This document shows, piece by piece, positions 7,686-16,320 of a stretch of 64,000 nt of DNA; position 1 is the stretch's first letter; each line of letters opens with the position of its first letter. Location of the stretch: the NCBI RefSeq assembly GCF_002213425.1, contig NZ_NJGV01000022.1, positions 61,142 through 125,141 on the forward strand. Reading direction: 5' to 3'. The position numbers and the translations under genes are program-made. Origin of the DNA: Herbaspirillum aquaticum (GTDB taxonomy: Bacteria; Pseudomonadota; Gammaproteobacteria; Burkholderiales; Burkholderiaceae_D). The notes beneath the pieces are model-generated. The model did no database searches. It saw only the letters and a program-made list of their open reading frames with translations, and was not told where the DNA came from.

Positions 7686-9821
7686 TCAGAACTTGACGTT
7701 GAGCGCCAGCGTGGCGGTACGCTCATCGCCCGGCATGATCCATACGTTGCTGTAGGAGCTGCTGTAATACCGCTTGTTGAAGAGGTTGTTCACGTCCAGC
7801 GACAGCTTCATCTTCGGCGTGAACTGCCAGTAAGCCAGGGCACGCGCCGTCACGTAGGCGGGCAGCTTGAAACTGCCAGCCTGGTCACCGGTACGGTTGC
7901 CCACGTAGTTCAGGCCACTACCGATACCGTAGGGCGAGCCACTTGCGGACACGTCCTCAAACACCGCCAGTACACTTCCCGATACACGCGGCACATTGAT
8001 CAGCCGCGAGCCGACCGCCAAGGTATTGTCCTTGCTGACGTAGGCGTCGGTATAGGCCAGGTTGCCGGTCAGGCGCCAGTGGTGGCCCAGGCGCGCATTG
8101 GCGTCCAGCTCCACGCCCTTGCTGCGCACTTCGCCGGCGGCAATCGAGAAGGATGCGTTGGCGGGGTCGGTGGTCAGCACGTTCTGCTTGGTGATGTCGA
8201 AGACGGCCAGGGTCGCACCGCTGCGCTGGTCTTCGCTCTGGAACTTCAGGCCGATTTCGGCGGCGCGCGAAGTCTCCGGGTTGAAGGCATTGCCGCTCAC
8301 GTCACTGCCGCTGTTGGGACGGAAGGATTTGCTGGCGCTGGCGTAAGCTGACCAGGCCGGCGTGAACAGATAGGTCAGGCCCAGGCGCGGGGAATAGGCG
8401 GTCTTGTCCTGGCGGGTGGTGGTGCTGGTGCGCAGGTTGTTGAGCGTGGAGCGGAAGCCGTCGGCACGCAGGCCGGCCAGCAGTTTCCAGCGATCGCCCA
8501 GACTCACTTGATCCTGCAGGTAGAGCGCGGTGCTGATCTGGCGTTCGCTGGTATCGGTATTGGGCGCGGGCGCAGGTTGTGGCTGGCCGTAAACCGGGTT
8601 GTAGATGTTGAGCGCATAGGGCGCCGCACCGCTGGGGTTCACCCGCAGCATGCGCTGGTCCAGCGTCAGCCAATCCACTTCGGTGCCTACCAGCACTTCA
8701 TGCTGTATGCCCCCGGTCTGCAGCTTGCCGCCCAGTTCTGCCTGCAGCGACGTGTCGTGCCAGCTGTAATCGCGGTAGCGGCGCTGGCGGCGCAGGGTAG
8801 CGTTGTCGGCCTGCAGGGCTGAGGCCTCGGTGGAGTAGCCATCCAGCGTGCCATCCTTGTGGAACACGCCGGTGCGCAAGTGCCAGTTGTCGTCCAGGCG
8901 ATGCTCCAGCGTGACCAGGTGGTTGGCGTTCTGCATCTTGATGTCGCCATCGCGCGGCTCGCCCAGGAAGCGCGAGACCGGCAGCACGCCCAGGTTGCCG
9001 TTGACGGCCACGATGCCGCGATCCAGCGGGGCCTTCTGGCGCAGGTATTCGCCTTCATAGTTCAGGATGGTGCGATCGCTGAGCACCCAGGTAAAGGCCG
9101 GCGCCAGGAATTCGCGGTCGCTGCTGACGTTGTCACGGAAGCTGTTCTTGTGCTCCAGGGCCGCGTTGAGGCGATAGGCCACCTCGCTGTTGAGCGCGCC
9201 GGTGGAGTCGACTGCGCTGCGGTAGCCGCCCCGGCTGTCCACCGACAGGTCCAGCGAATTGGCCGCCTTGAACTGCGGCTTCTTGGTGACCACGTTGATG
9301 GTGCCGCCCGGCTCGCTGTTGCCATAGAGCGCCGCGGCCGGCCCCTTGAGGAAATCGATGCTCTCGACATTGGCGGTATCGCGCGGAGGCGCGTAGCCGC
9401 GATTGGAGGCAAAGCCATTCCAGAGAATGTTCATGCCGCCATTCTCGCTGCCGGAAAATCCACGGATCGAATAGTTGTCCCACAGCCCGCCGAAGTTGTT
9501 CTGCTTGGCCACGCCGCTCACGTAAAGCAGCACATCATCCAGGCGAGTAGCGGCCAGGTCATCCATCAATTGGCGCGACACCACCTGCACCGACTGCGGC
9601 AACTCCTGCAGCGGCGTCTCGGTACGGGTGGCGCTGGAGGTGGCGCTCTGGCGATATTGCTGGCGTTCACCGGTGCCGGTGACCACCACCTGCCCCAGGC
9701 CCTTGTCGGCGCTGGCGGCGTTGGTGGCGCCGGTGGCATTATCGGCGCTCCAGGCCAGTTGCTGGCTCTGGCCCAAAGCGAGCGCGCCCAGCACGGCCGC
9801 CCGCAGTGCGGTCATTTTCAT
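7686..9821 (-). CDS. TonB-dependent outer-membrane receptor (siderophore/metallophore type)
   Basis: A 711-residue TonB-dependent receptor with signal peptide (to about residue 25), a plug domain ('LQELPQSVQVVSRQLMDD', 'YSIRGFSGSENGGMNILWNG', 'VESIDFLKGPAAALYGNSEPGG') and a 22-strand barrel ending in the aromatic 'ALNVKF'. The plug resembles ferric-siderophore receptors of the FoxA/FhuE/FpvA class. AAGGGAAAAG gives a good ribosome-binding site before the ATG. It is the first gene of an operon continuing into a complete NikABCDE-type ABC importer, so ligand passes from outer to inner membrane through products of one transcript. A promoter with a dyad in its spacer lies upstream. Confidence 0.92.
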   Translation of the reverse strand: MKMTALRAAVLGALALGQSQQLAWSADNATGATNAASADKGLGQVVVTGTGERQQYRQSATSSATRTETPLQELPQSVQVVSRQLMDDLAATRLDDVLLYVSGVAKQNNFGGLWDNYSIRGFSGSENGGMNILWNGFASNRGYAPPRDTANVESIDFLKGPAAALYGNSEPGGTINVVTKKPQFKAANSLDLSVDSRGGYRSAVDSTGALNSEVAYRLNAALEHKNSFRDNVSSDREFLAPAFTWVLSDRTILNYEGEYLRQKAPLDRGIVAVNGNLGVLPVSRFLGEPRDGDIKMQNANHLVTLEHRLDDNWHLRTGVFHKDGTLDGYSTEASALQADNATLRRQRRYRDYSWHDTSLQAELGGKLQTGGIQHEVLVGTEVDWLTLDQRMLRVNPSGAAPYALNIYNPVYGQPQPAPAPNTDTSERQISTALYLQDQVSLGDRWKLLAGLRADGFRSTLNNLRTSTTTRQDKTAYSPRLGLTYLFTPAWSAYASASKSFRPNSGSDVSGNAFNPETSRAAEIGLKFQSEDQRSGATLAVFDITKQNVLTTDPANASFSIAAGEVRSKGVELDANARLGHHWRLTGNLAYTDAYVSKDNTLAVGSRLINVPRVSGSVLAVFEDVSASGSPYGIGSGLNYVGNRTGDQAGSFKLPAYVTARALAYWQFTPKMKLSLDVNNLFNKRYYSSSYSNVWIMPGDERTATLALNVKF

Positions 9822-9908
9822 CTTTTCCCTTGTGATGTCGTTGTGCTGCGGCTGGGTGCGTGGCTGCCTGACCGCGATGGAGTGACCGTCGTGCGCGGTC
9901 AGGGCGGG

Positions 9909-9938
9909 ATTCTAATGCAACTTTGTTGCAATTATCAA
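9909..9938 (-). promoter_or_regulatory. Promoter of the TonB-receptor/ABC operon with operator dyad in its spacer
   Basis: On the minus strand TTGATA (9933-9938) and TAGAAT (9909-9914) stand 18 bp apart, a good sigma-70 promoter about 90 bp before the receptor ATG. The spacer holds the perfect dyad TGCAAC-TTT-GTTGCA (9916-9930). A second dyad, GAATG-N5-CATTC (9942-9956), lies just upstream and resembles a degenerate Fur site. A repressor bound at either would block RNA polymerase, which fits control by a metal-sensing regulator. Confidence 0.6.
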
Positions 9939-10033
9939 GAAGAATGAATCGCATTCAGGACGCGAGTCAGTCTTGCGCGGACAAGATGTTGGCCGCGGCA
10001 GTAGGCGCCGCTAGTGTATGGGCCGCAAACGAG

Positions 10034-10066
10034 CCGGCGGGTGCGACATATTGCCGCACCCGCCGG
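10034..10066 (-). terminator. Strong hairpin after doc, terminator-like without U-run
   Basis: A 12-bp perfect stem (arms beginning CCGGCGGG and ending CCGCCGG) with a 9-nt loop lies 80 bp beyond the doc stop codon. The missing T-tract argues against a classical intrinsic terminator, so its role is uncertain. Confidence 0.35.
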
Positions 10067-10145
10067 AGGTCTTTACACAAAGGAAGAGTGCGGCGTCGGA
10101 CCAAGGCGTGATCCAGTTCAAATTGAGCGGCAAACTGTAGCCGCC

Positions 10146-10529
10146 TTAGTCGATCAATCCCTCGTTCTTGGCAATGGAGTAGAAGATTAGCGCCAACTCT
10201 TCGACATCTAGGACTCCCTCGGCTACCCACACCATGATCTCTTCCAAGAACGGTTCACGCGAGAGTTCTATTCCTTGCAAGGCGAGGTAGGTCAGGGCCG
10301 TCACCAAGGCCGTACGTTTATTGGCGTCGTTGAAGACATGGCCTCGCGCGATTGCCACCGCATACATAGCGGCGATCTCGAATACATCGTCAAGATCCTG
10401 ATAATGAATATGATTTTCTATGCGGGCCAAGGCACCTTCGATTGGCCCTACCCCGTGATCTCCCGCAAGCCCTGGTTCAGTACTCAGAATGAGATCGTGA
10501 ATTTCGATGACCAGAGCGGAGTCAATCAT
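10146..10529 (-). CDS. doc: Doc-type toxin (Fic/DOC family, death-on-curing)
   Basis: 127 residues with the Fic/Doc core motif HVFNDANKRTA at about 64-74, matching the HxFx[D/N]ANKRTA of Doc kinases, which phosphorylate EF-Tu and stop translation. The length (about 125) is normal for Doc. It overlaps the small upstream antitoxin gene by 4 bp (ATGA), the classic toxin-antitoxin layout. The locus is AT-richer than its neighbours, suggesting acquisition by transfer. Confidence 0.88.
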   Translation of the reverse strand: MIDSALVIEIHDLILSTEPGLAGDHGVGPIEGALARIENHIHYQDLDDVFEIAAMYAVAIARGHVFNDANKRTALVTALTYLALQGIELSREPFLEEIMVWVAEGVLDVEELALIFYSIAKNEGLID

Positions 10530-10699
10530 CTCTTGGCGAGCGCCTTGATGACTTCGCTGTGGGTCTTCATCACGCGCTTGGCCGCGCTGACTACGACACG
10601 CTTACCCGCTGGCCCGGACAAACTCATGGGTGCGGGAGCGGTTTTGCTCCTATGTTGCGCGATGACAATAACCTCGCCAATTTTCGACTTGTCGACCAT
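10526..10699 (-). CDS. Small antitoxin partner of Doc (57 aa)
   Basis: A 57-residue gene lying directly before doc and overlapping it by 4 bp. The ATG at 10699 is preceded by GAAGGAG at good spacing (7 nt). The protein is basic at its C-terminus ('KTHSEVIKALAKR') and has a short N-terminal beta-like stretch ('IGEVIVIAQ'). It does not look like classical phage P1 Phd. Its position and size mark it as the antitoxin that neutralises Doc and probably represses the pair. The family is unassigned. Confidence 0.75.
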   Translation of the reverse strand: MVDKSKIGEVIVIAQHRSKTAPAPMSLSGPAGKRVVVSAAKRVMKTHSEVIKALAKR

Positions 10700-10906
10700 T
10701 ACTTGACTCCTTCATTTGTGGGACTAGGCATCGTTGCTGCCCTCATCTGCACTGCTCTTTGCCCCTTGGCCGCTGAGTGCGCGGACATCGCGGAGAAACA
10801 TGGGCAATACAGGCAATATTAGCACCGCCACGCAAGGCAGCACTGCGCAATGGCATCCACCATCCTGTCCGAAGACCACTTCCCGTCAGCGAATTTTCAA
10901 CTAGGC

Positions 10907-11893
10907 CTAAAGCCACCCCGCCTTGCGCAAACGCCGCCACAGCAGCGTACAGGCAGTGATGATGCCGCCCAGTACCAGCGGGAAGCTCCATTGCCACGAC
11001 AGCCCCGGCATGTGCGCGAAGTTCATGCCGTAGAGGCTGAAGATCATGGTCGGGATGGCCAGGATGGCACCCCAGCCGGCCAGGGTCTGCACGATTTCGT
11101 TCTGGTGGATGGTGACCTGGGCCAGGTTGATCTGCACGGCCGACTCCACCATTTCCCGCAGGCGGTCGCCGGTATCGATGAAGCGCACCACGTGGTCGTA
11201 GATGTCGCGGAAGTAGGCCTTGCCTTCCTTGGTGATCAAGCCTTCGTGGAAGCGCAGCAGCTGGGTACACACGTCCAGCAGCGGCGTGGCAGCCGAGCGC
11301 AATCGGATCAGCTGGCGCTTCAGCTGGTACAGCTCCTGCAGGTAGGCCTTGCCGCTCAGTGCGCCGGGATTGAAGAGCTGTTCCTCATACTGGCTGAACT
11401 TGGTTTCAAGGTCGTCCATGATGGGACGATAGTTGTCGACCACGAAGTCCATGATGGAATAGAGCACGAAGCTGGGACCGCGCATGAGCCGCTCGGGCAG
11501 CATCTCGCAGTGCTCGCGCACCTTGGCATAGCTGCGCGAGGCACCATGCCGCACCGTGACCACGAAGCGCGGGCCGGTCAGGATGTGGGTCTCGCCGAAG
11601 AGCACTTCGCCGCCGGCCAGCTGGGCCGTGTGCAGCACCACGAAGAGGGTGTCGCCGTATTCCTCGATCTTGGGCCGCTGGTGGGCCGCGTAGGCATCTT
11701 CCACGGCCAGTTCGTGCAGGCAGAATTCTTCCTTGATCTTGTTCATCAGCTCGACGTTGGGCTCCAGCAGGCCCAGCCAGACGAAGGTACCCTCTTCTTC
11801 CAGCACGTCGCTGATTTCATCGAGGCTGATGTCGCGCAGCTTCTTGCCCTTCTTGTAGACCGTGCAATTGACGATCATGGCGGGATCGATCAT
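10907..11893 (-). CDS. corA: CorA-family magnesium/cobalt transporter
   Basis: 328 residues with a large cytoplasmic N-terminal domain and two C-terminal membrane helices. The CorA signature YGMNF is at about 288-292 at the end of the first helix. The C-terminus is basic ('RRLRKAGWL'), as expected at the cytosolic face. CorA channels bring in Mg2+ (also Co2+ or Ni2+) as pentamers. The start is 23 bp after the stop of the DMT transporter gene, so it likely ends a leftward three-gene transcript. No riboswitch was seen upstream. Confidence 0.93.
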   Translation of the reverse strand: MIDPAMIVNCTVYKKGKKLRDISLDEISDVLEEEGTFVWLGLLEPNVELMNKIKEEFCLHELAVEDAYAAHQRPKIEEYGDTLFVVLHTAQLAGGEVLFGETHILTGPRFVVTVRHGASRSYAKVREHCEMLPERLMRGPSFVLYSIMDFVVDNYRPIMDDLETKFSQYEEQLFNPGALSGKAYLQELYQLKRQLIRLRSAATPLLDVCTQLLRFHEGLITKEGKAYFRDIYDHVVRFIDTGDRLREMVESAVQINLAQVTIHQNEIVQTLAGWGAILAIPTMIFSLYGMNFAHMPGLSWQWSFPLVLGGIITACTLLWRRLRKAGWL

Positions 11894-11916
11894 GTCTCTT
11901 TCCTGTTCTTGTCAGA

Positions 11917-12816
11917 TCAGCCGGTGCGCCAGCGCAGGCGCTGCTTGAAGACCTGGGCCATGATCACGCCGGCCAGCGTGATGAGCCCACCGATGGCGTG
12001 ATAGCCGTGCAATTGCTCGCCCAGCGCCACCACCGCAATGATGACAGTGAAGACCGGCATCAGGTTCACGAAAATGGCACAGCGGCTCGCGCCCAGGTAC
12101 TGCACCCCGCGCATCCACAGGAACTGCGACAGGATGGAGGCGGCAATGCCGGCATAGAGCAGGATGGGCAGGTTCTCGCGCGTGAGCGGCGAATGATGGC
12201 CCAGCACATAGCCGGGAAACAGCAGCACCACCGCCATCAACACCTGCATGTACAGCAGTTGCCAGGTACGCAGCGGCAGCGCCCAGCGACGCAGCATGAC
12301 GCCATAGAGGCCGTAGGCGATGGTGGCCAGCAGCATGAGCAGGTCGCCCGTGACCACGCCCTGGTCGAACAGCGCCAGCGGATGGCCGCGCCCGATCAGC
12401 ACCGCCAGGCCGAAGAGCGAGAGGATGCCGCCGGCCAGGGTGCCCACCGTGGGCGGTTCAGAGAGCAGCTTGATGCTCAGCACCAGCGTGAGCAGCGGCA
12501 TCAACGAGGCGATGATGCCCATGCTGGTGGCTGAAGCCGTGGCCGCCGCGAAATACGCCAGGCTCTGGAACAGCACCATGCCCAGCAAGGCCAGCACCAG
12601 GATCTTGCCCAGATGAGGACGGATCTGCGCGCGTGCCGCCCAGGTCGGGCGCGCCAGGAAGGGCGACATCAGCAGCGCGGCCAGCACCCAGCGATAGAAG
12701 GAAATGTCTTCCGGCGCAATCACGCCCGCAGACATCTTGCTGATGACGGTATTGCCGGCCCAGATCAGGACCGCGCCCAGTGGAAACCACAGGGACTTGT
12801 ACGTCATGGGCTGCAT
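11917..12816 (-). CDS. DMT-superfamily (EamA) transporter
   Basis: A 299-residue membrane protein with ten predicted spans and two EamA repeats, typical of drug/metabolite transporters. The ATG at 12816 follows AGGAG at good spacing; a second ATG three codons later is less well placed. The gene lies between the MFS pump gene (37 bp upstream) and corA. Members export amino acids, metabolites or drugs; the substrate cannot be told from sequence. Confidence 0.85.
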   Translation of the reverse strand: MQPMTYKSLWFPLGAVLIWAGNTVISKMSAGVIAPEDISFYRWVLAALLMSPFLARPTWAARAQIRPHLGKILVLALLGMVLFQSLAYFAAATASATSMGIIASLMPLLTLVLSIKLLSEPPTVGTLAGGILSLFGLAVLIGRGHPLALFDQGVVTGDLLMLLATIAYGLYGVMLRRWALPLRTWQLLYMQVLMAVVLLFPGYVLGHHSPLTRENLPILLYAGIAASILSQFLWMRGVQYLGASRCAIFVNLMPVFTVIIAVVALGEQLHGYHAIGGLITLAGVIMAQVFKQRLRWRTG

Positions 12817-12853
12817 GGTTCTCCTCGTTGTACGTCGGCCTGATGACGCTGCG

Positions 12854-14257
12854 TCAGGCCGGCTTGTTCTCTTGCTGCCCGGCCATCTCGGCCCCGGCGT
12901 TGGGCGGCAGCTGGCGCAGCATCAGCAGGGCCAGCGCCGACACCGCCCCCACCACCAGGAAGGCTGGCCAGAAGTCCTGCGCCACCAGCGTGGCATGGCC
13001 CTGGATCTCGTTGGACATCTGCAGCGCAAACCCCGCCAGCACCACGCCCATGCCGATGGAGAGCTGCTGCGCCACGCTGGCCATGCTGGTGGCCTGGCTC
13101 AGGCGGACCTTGTCGACATCGGCATAGGAAATCGCATTGAGGCTGGTGAACTGCAGCGAGCGGAAGCAGCCGCCGACCAGCAGGATGATGAGCATGAGCA
13201 GGTAAGGCATCTGCGGCGTGAAGGTAGCCAGCGCCCACAAGCCCAGCACGCCCAGCGCGCCATTGACCAGCAGCACCCGCCGAAAACCGTAGCGGCGCAG
13301 GAAGCGCGCGGCGATGGTCTTCATGAACATCGCACCCGCGGCAGAAGCGCAGGTCAGCAGGCCCGAATGGAAAGGCGTATAGCCAAAGCCCAGCTGCAGC
13401 ATCAGCGGCAGCAGGAAGGGAATGGCCCCGATGCCTACGCGATACAGCGAGCCACCGAACACGCCAGCCCGCAGCGTGGGAATCTTCAGCAGCGCCAGGT
13501 CGATCAGCGGTGCCGTGGCGCGCCGTGCGTGCCAGACGTAGGCACAGAGGAAGAGCACGCCCGCCACCACGCAGGCCAGCGAGATATCGCCGGAAACCAG
13601 GTGGCGCCCCGACGTGGCCAGACCCATCATCAGCAGCGAGCAGCCCAGCGCCGAGAGGATGAAGCCGACGATGTCGAGCCGTGCAACCTGTTCTGCCTTC
13701 AGGTCCGGAATGAAGCGCGTAGCCAGGTAGAGACCGAGGATGCTGATGGGAATGTTGATGAAGAAGATCCAGCGCCAATGGAAATAGGTGGTGATGAAGC
13801 CGCCCAGCGGCGGACCCAGCACGGGACCGAACAGGGCCGGGATGGTGAGATAGGACAGCGCCTTGACCAGGTTGACCTTTTCCACGCTGCGCAGGATCAC
13901 CAGGCGTCCGACCGGCACCATCATGGCCCCGCCTATGCCCTGCAGGAAACGCGCGGCGACGAATTGCGGCAAGGTCGAGGACGCGCCGCAGAGGATGGAG
14001 CCCAGCATGAACACGCAGATGGCCGCGCGGAAGATGGTGAGCGAGCCGAAGCGGTCAGCCATCCAGCCGGAAATGGGAATGAAGACCGCCAGCGAGACCA
14101 GGTAAGAGGTCAGCGCCAGCTTGAGTGAAATCGGATCGACGTTCATGTCCAGCGCCAGCGCCGGCAGGGAAGTCGAGATGACGGTGGAATCCATCTGTTC
14201 CATGAACAGCGCACAGGCGACGATCAGGGGAATGATGAAAGTGCGGGGTATGGGCAT
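12854..14257 (-). CDS. MFS drug transporter, DHA2 (EmrB/QacA) family
   Basis: 467 residues with many membrane spans. The N-terminal motif 'MDSTVISTSLPALA' is the DHA2 motif D1, and 'GWMADRFGSLTIFRAA' corresponds to motif A. 'FLQGIGGAMMVPVGR' and 'LGPPLGGFI' fit motifs B and C of proton-driven drug exporters. The ATG at 14257 was chosen because the protein begins directly before the first span; a longer open frame upstream lacks family content. No adaptor gene (EmrA) is adjacent. Confidence 0.88.
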   Translation of the reverse strand: MPIPRTFIIPLIVACALFMEQMDSTVISTSLPALALDMNVDPISLKLALTSYLVSLAVFIPISGWMADRFGSLTIFRAAICVFMLGSILCGASSTLPQFVAARFLQGIGGAMMVPVGRLVILRSVEKVNLVKALSYLTIPALFGPVLGPPLGGFITTYFHWRWIFFINIPISILGLYLATRFIPDLKAEQVARLDIVGFILSALGCSLLMMGLATSGRHLVSGDISLACVVAGVLFLCAYVWHARRATAPLIDLALLKIPTLRAGVFGGSLYRVGIGAIPFLLPLMLQLGFGYTPFHSGLLTCASAAGAMFMKTIAARFLRRYGFRRVLLVNGALGVLGLWALATFTPQMPYLLMLIILLVGGCFRSLQFTSLNAISYADVDKVRLSQATSMASVAQQLSIGMGVVLAGFALQMSNEIQGHATLVAQDFWPAFLVVGAVSALALLMLRQLPPNAGAEMAGQQENKPA

Positions 14258-14467
14258 CGTCAACGGTGATGAGTGAGACTGCGACGGCGGCGTGCAGCGC
14301 GAATGACCGGCAATTGACCGACGTTGCGTGGCGCCCGGCAAGCCTTCAAGTATACCTTTTACGCTATCATGCTGCCGACCGCGCCCCACCAGGGCCTCGA
14401 CGGCTTGCCCGACGGCATCCCGCCCCTCCCTGCGGCCTACCCTGCCCTTCTGTTTGCACTGCCCTTC

Positions 14468-16297
14468 ATGAACGATTGCTTCGCCCTCCTCGACGACCAC
14501 CAGGCCAGCCCGGCCGAACCGCGCTCGCGCCTCTACAGCGGGCATGTGCGTACGCTGGCCTGCACGGATGCGGCGGGCTTCCCGGCGATGCTGGAAGCGA
14601 TGCAGACGGCGCTGGCCGAGGGCCAGCACGCCGTGGCCTTGTGGAGCTATGAACTGGGCGCGGCGCTGCAGGGCCTGCCGCATCGCCCGCTGTCCGGCCC
14701 CTTGGCGCGCGTGCTCTTGTTTGCACAGTGCGCGCATTTGTCTGCCGCCGAGGTGGAGACATGGCTCTCTGCCCAGGTGCGCTCCGACAGCGCCGGCATC
14801 ACCCGTCTGCGCAGCAGCGTCGATGAGACCGCCTTCACTGCGGCCATCGATCGTATCCGCGATTACATCGCCGCCGGTGATACCTACCAGGTCAACTACA
14901 CCTATCGCCTGCACTTCGACGTGCTGGGCGACCCCATCACGCTGTACCGCCGCCTGCGTGTGCGCCAGCCGGTGCCGTATGGTGCACTGGTACGCGATGA
15001 CGTGGGCGGCATGGTGCTGTCGTGTTCGCCGGAACTGTTCGTCGCGCATCAGCAAGGAACGCTGAAGGCCAAGCCCATGAAGGGCACCGCCCGCGCCGTA
15101 CCGGCCGACCGGGAAGGCGCGGACACGCTCAATGCCCAGCGCGCCCTCGCCCTGGCCAACGATGAAAAGAACCGTGCAGAAAACCTCATGATCGTCGACC
15201 TGCTGCGCAACGACCTGGGCCGCGTGGCCGTGCCGGGCTCGGTGCAGGTGCCGCACCTGTTCGACGTGCGCCGCTACGGCCAGGTGCTGCAGATGACCTC
15301 GACCATCCGCGCCCGCCTGCGCGAGGACGCGACGCTGGCCGACACGATGGCAGCGCTCTACCCTTGCGGCTCCATTACCGGTGCGCCCAAACGCCGCACC
15401 ATGGAAATCATCGATGAATTGGAGAGCGGGCCGCGCGGACTCTATACCGGTGCCATTGGCTGGTTCGATCCGCCCCGCGCGATTGGTCCGGCCATCGGTG
15501 ACTTCTGTCTCTCGGTGCCGATCCGCACGCTGGAATTGCAGGCCGCGCAGGATGGCCTGCGCCAGGGTGTGATGGGGGTCGGTGCAGGCATCGTCTACGA
15601 CAGCGAGGCGGCCTCCGAATTTGCGGAATGCCAGTTGAAGTCGGGCTTCCTCACGGAATTGGCGCAAGGCGTCACCTTGTTCGAAACCCTGCACGCCACC
15701 CGCGCAGGCTGCCGCCATCTGGCGCTGCATCTGGCGCGCCTGAAGGATTCTGCTTCACAGCTGGGCTATCCCTGCGATGCAGCGGCGATTGCGCTGCGGC
15801 TCGATGCGGCCTGTGCTGAACTTTCCGACCAAACGTCCCACCGCCTGCGGCTGGCGCTGGATGCCCAAGGCGGCATCACGGTCCAGCATGCGCCCTTGCA
15901 TCCGCTGAGCGCTCCGGTCAAGGTCTTCCTGGCCGATACCGCCACCGACAGTGGCGACCTCTTCCTGCGTCACAAGAGCAGCCAGCGCGCCCGCTACGAC
16001 GCCGCCTGGCAGGAGGCTGAGCGGCGCGGCGGCTTCGACCAGCTTTTCTTCAATGAACGGGATGAACTGACCGAGGGCGGCCGCAGCAATGTTTTCGTCA
16101 AGATCGGCGGCCGCTGGTGCACGCCGCCGCTGGCTTGCGGCGTCCTGCCGGGCGTGATGCGACGCGTACTGCTGGCCGACCCGCAATGGGATGCAGCAGA
16201 AGCCGTCATCACCCGCGCCGACCTGCTGGCCGCGCAGGAAATCGTGGTCTGCAATGCCTTGCGTGGTGCGCTGCCGGCGGTGCTGGTCACCACCTGA
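14468..16297 (+). CDS. pabB: Fused aminodeoxychorismate synthase component I and aminodeoxychorismate lyase (PabB-PabC)
   Basis: 609 residues. The N-terminal two thirds is a chorismate-binding domain: 'AAGDTYQVNYTYR', PMKGTARA (the PIKGT-type lysine of PabB), 'LRNDLGRVAVPGSV' and 'GSITGAPKRRTMEII'. The last third is a PLP-dependent class IV lyase: 'LFETLHATRAG', 'HKSSQRARYD', 'ELTEGGRSNVFV' and 'GVLPGVMRRVLL'. Together they turn chorismate plus glutamine-derived ammonia into para-aminobenzoate for folate. The start is uncertain: ATG 14468 gives 'MNDCFALLDD', typical of such fusions, but no Shine-Dalgarno is evident. In-frame starts at 14369 and 14324 are possible. Confidence 0.9.
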   Translation: MNDCFALLDDHQASPAEPRSRLYSGHVRTLACTDAAGFPAMLEAMQTALAEGQHAVALWSYELGAALQGLPHRPLSGPLARVLLFAQCAHLSAAEVETWLSAQVRSDSAGITRLRSSVDETAFTAAIDRIRDYIAAGDTYQVNYTYRLHFDVLGDPITLYRRLRVRQPVPYGALVRDDVGGMVLSCSPELFVAHQQGTLKAKPMKGTARAVPADREGADTLNAQRALALANDEKNRAENLMIVDLLRNDLGRVAVPGSVQVPHLFDVRRYGQVLQMTSTIRARLREDATLADTMAALYPCGSITGAPKRRTMEIIDELESGPRGLYTGAIGWFDPPRAIGPAIGDFCLSVPIRTLELQAAQDGLRQGVMGVGAGIVYDSEAASEFAECQLKSGFLTELAQGVTLFETLHATRAGCRHLALHLARLKDSASQLGYPCDAAAIALRLDAACAELSDQTSHRLRLALDAQGGITVQHAPLHPLSAPVKVFLADTATDSGDLFLRHKSSQRARYDAAWQEAERRGGFDQLFFNERDELTEGGRSNVFVKIGGRWCTPPLACGVLPGVMRRVLLADPQWDAAEAVITRADLLAAQEIVVCNALRGALPAVLVTT

Positions 16298-16320
16298 CAA
16301 CGCTCCCTACGCAACGCAAC

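Larger units (their letters stand above)
9822..10145. other. Intergenic region between TonB operon and Doc toxin gene
   Basis: Apart from the promoter described separately, this region holds a perfect 12-bp inverted repeat (10034-10045 with 10055-10066, loop of 9). It lies downstream of the doc gene and could form a very stable hairpin. No uridine run follows on either strand. It may stop or shield the doc transcript. No further gene was found here. Confidence 0.5.

Noticed and set aside
9822..9960. Cobalamin riboswitch upstream of the TonB receptor
   Set aside because: The leader is about 80-90 nt after the likely start site, and the conserved B12-box sequence was not found; too short for this riboswitch.
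12704..14128. Plus-strand open frame opposite the MFS gene
   Set aside because: Antisense shadow; no membrane or domain pattern.
12854..15730. Extended minus-strand reading of the MFS gene beyond 14257
   Set aside because: The extra N-terminal part lies opposite the pabB-pabC coding region and shows no family similarity. The MFS protein begins naturally at 14257.
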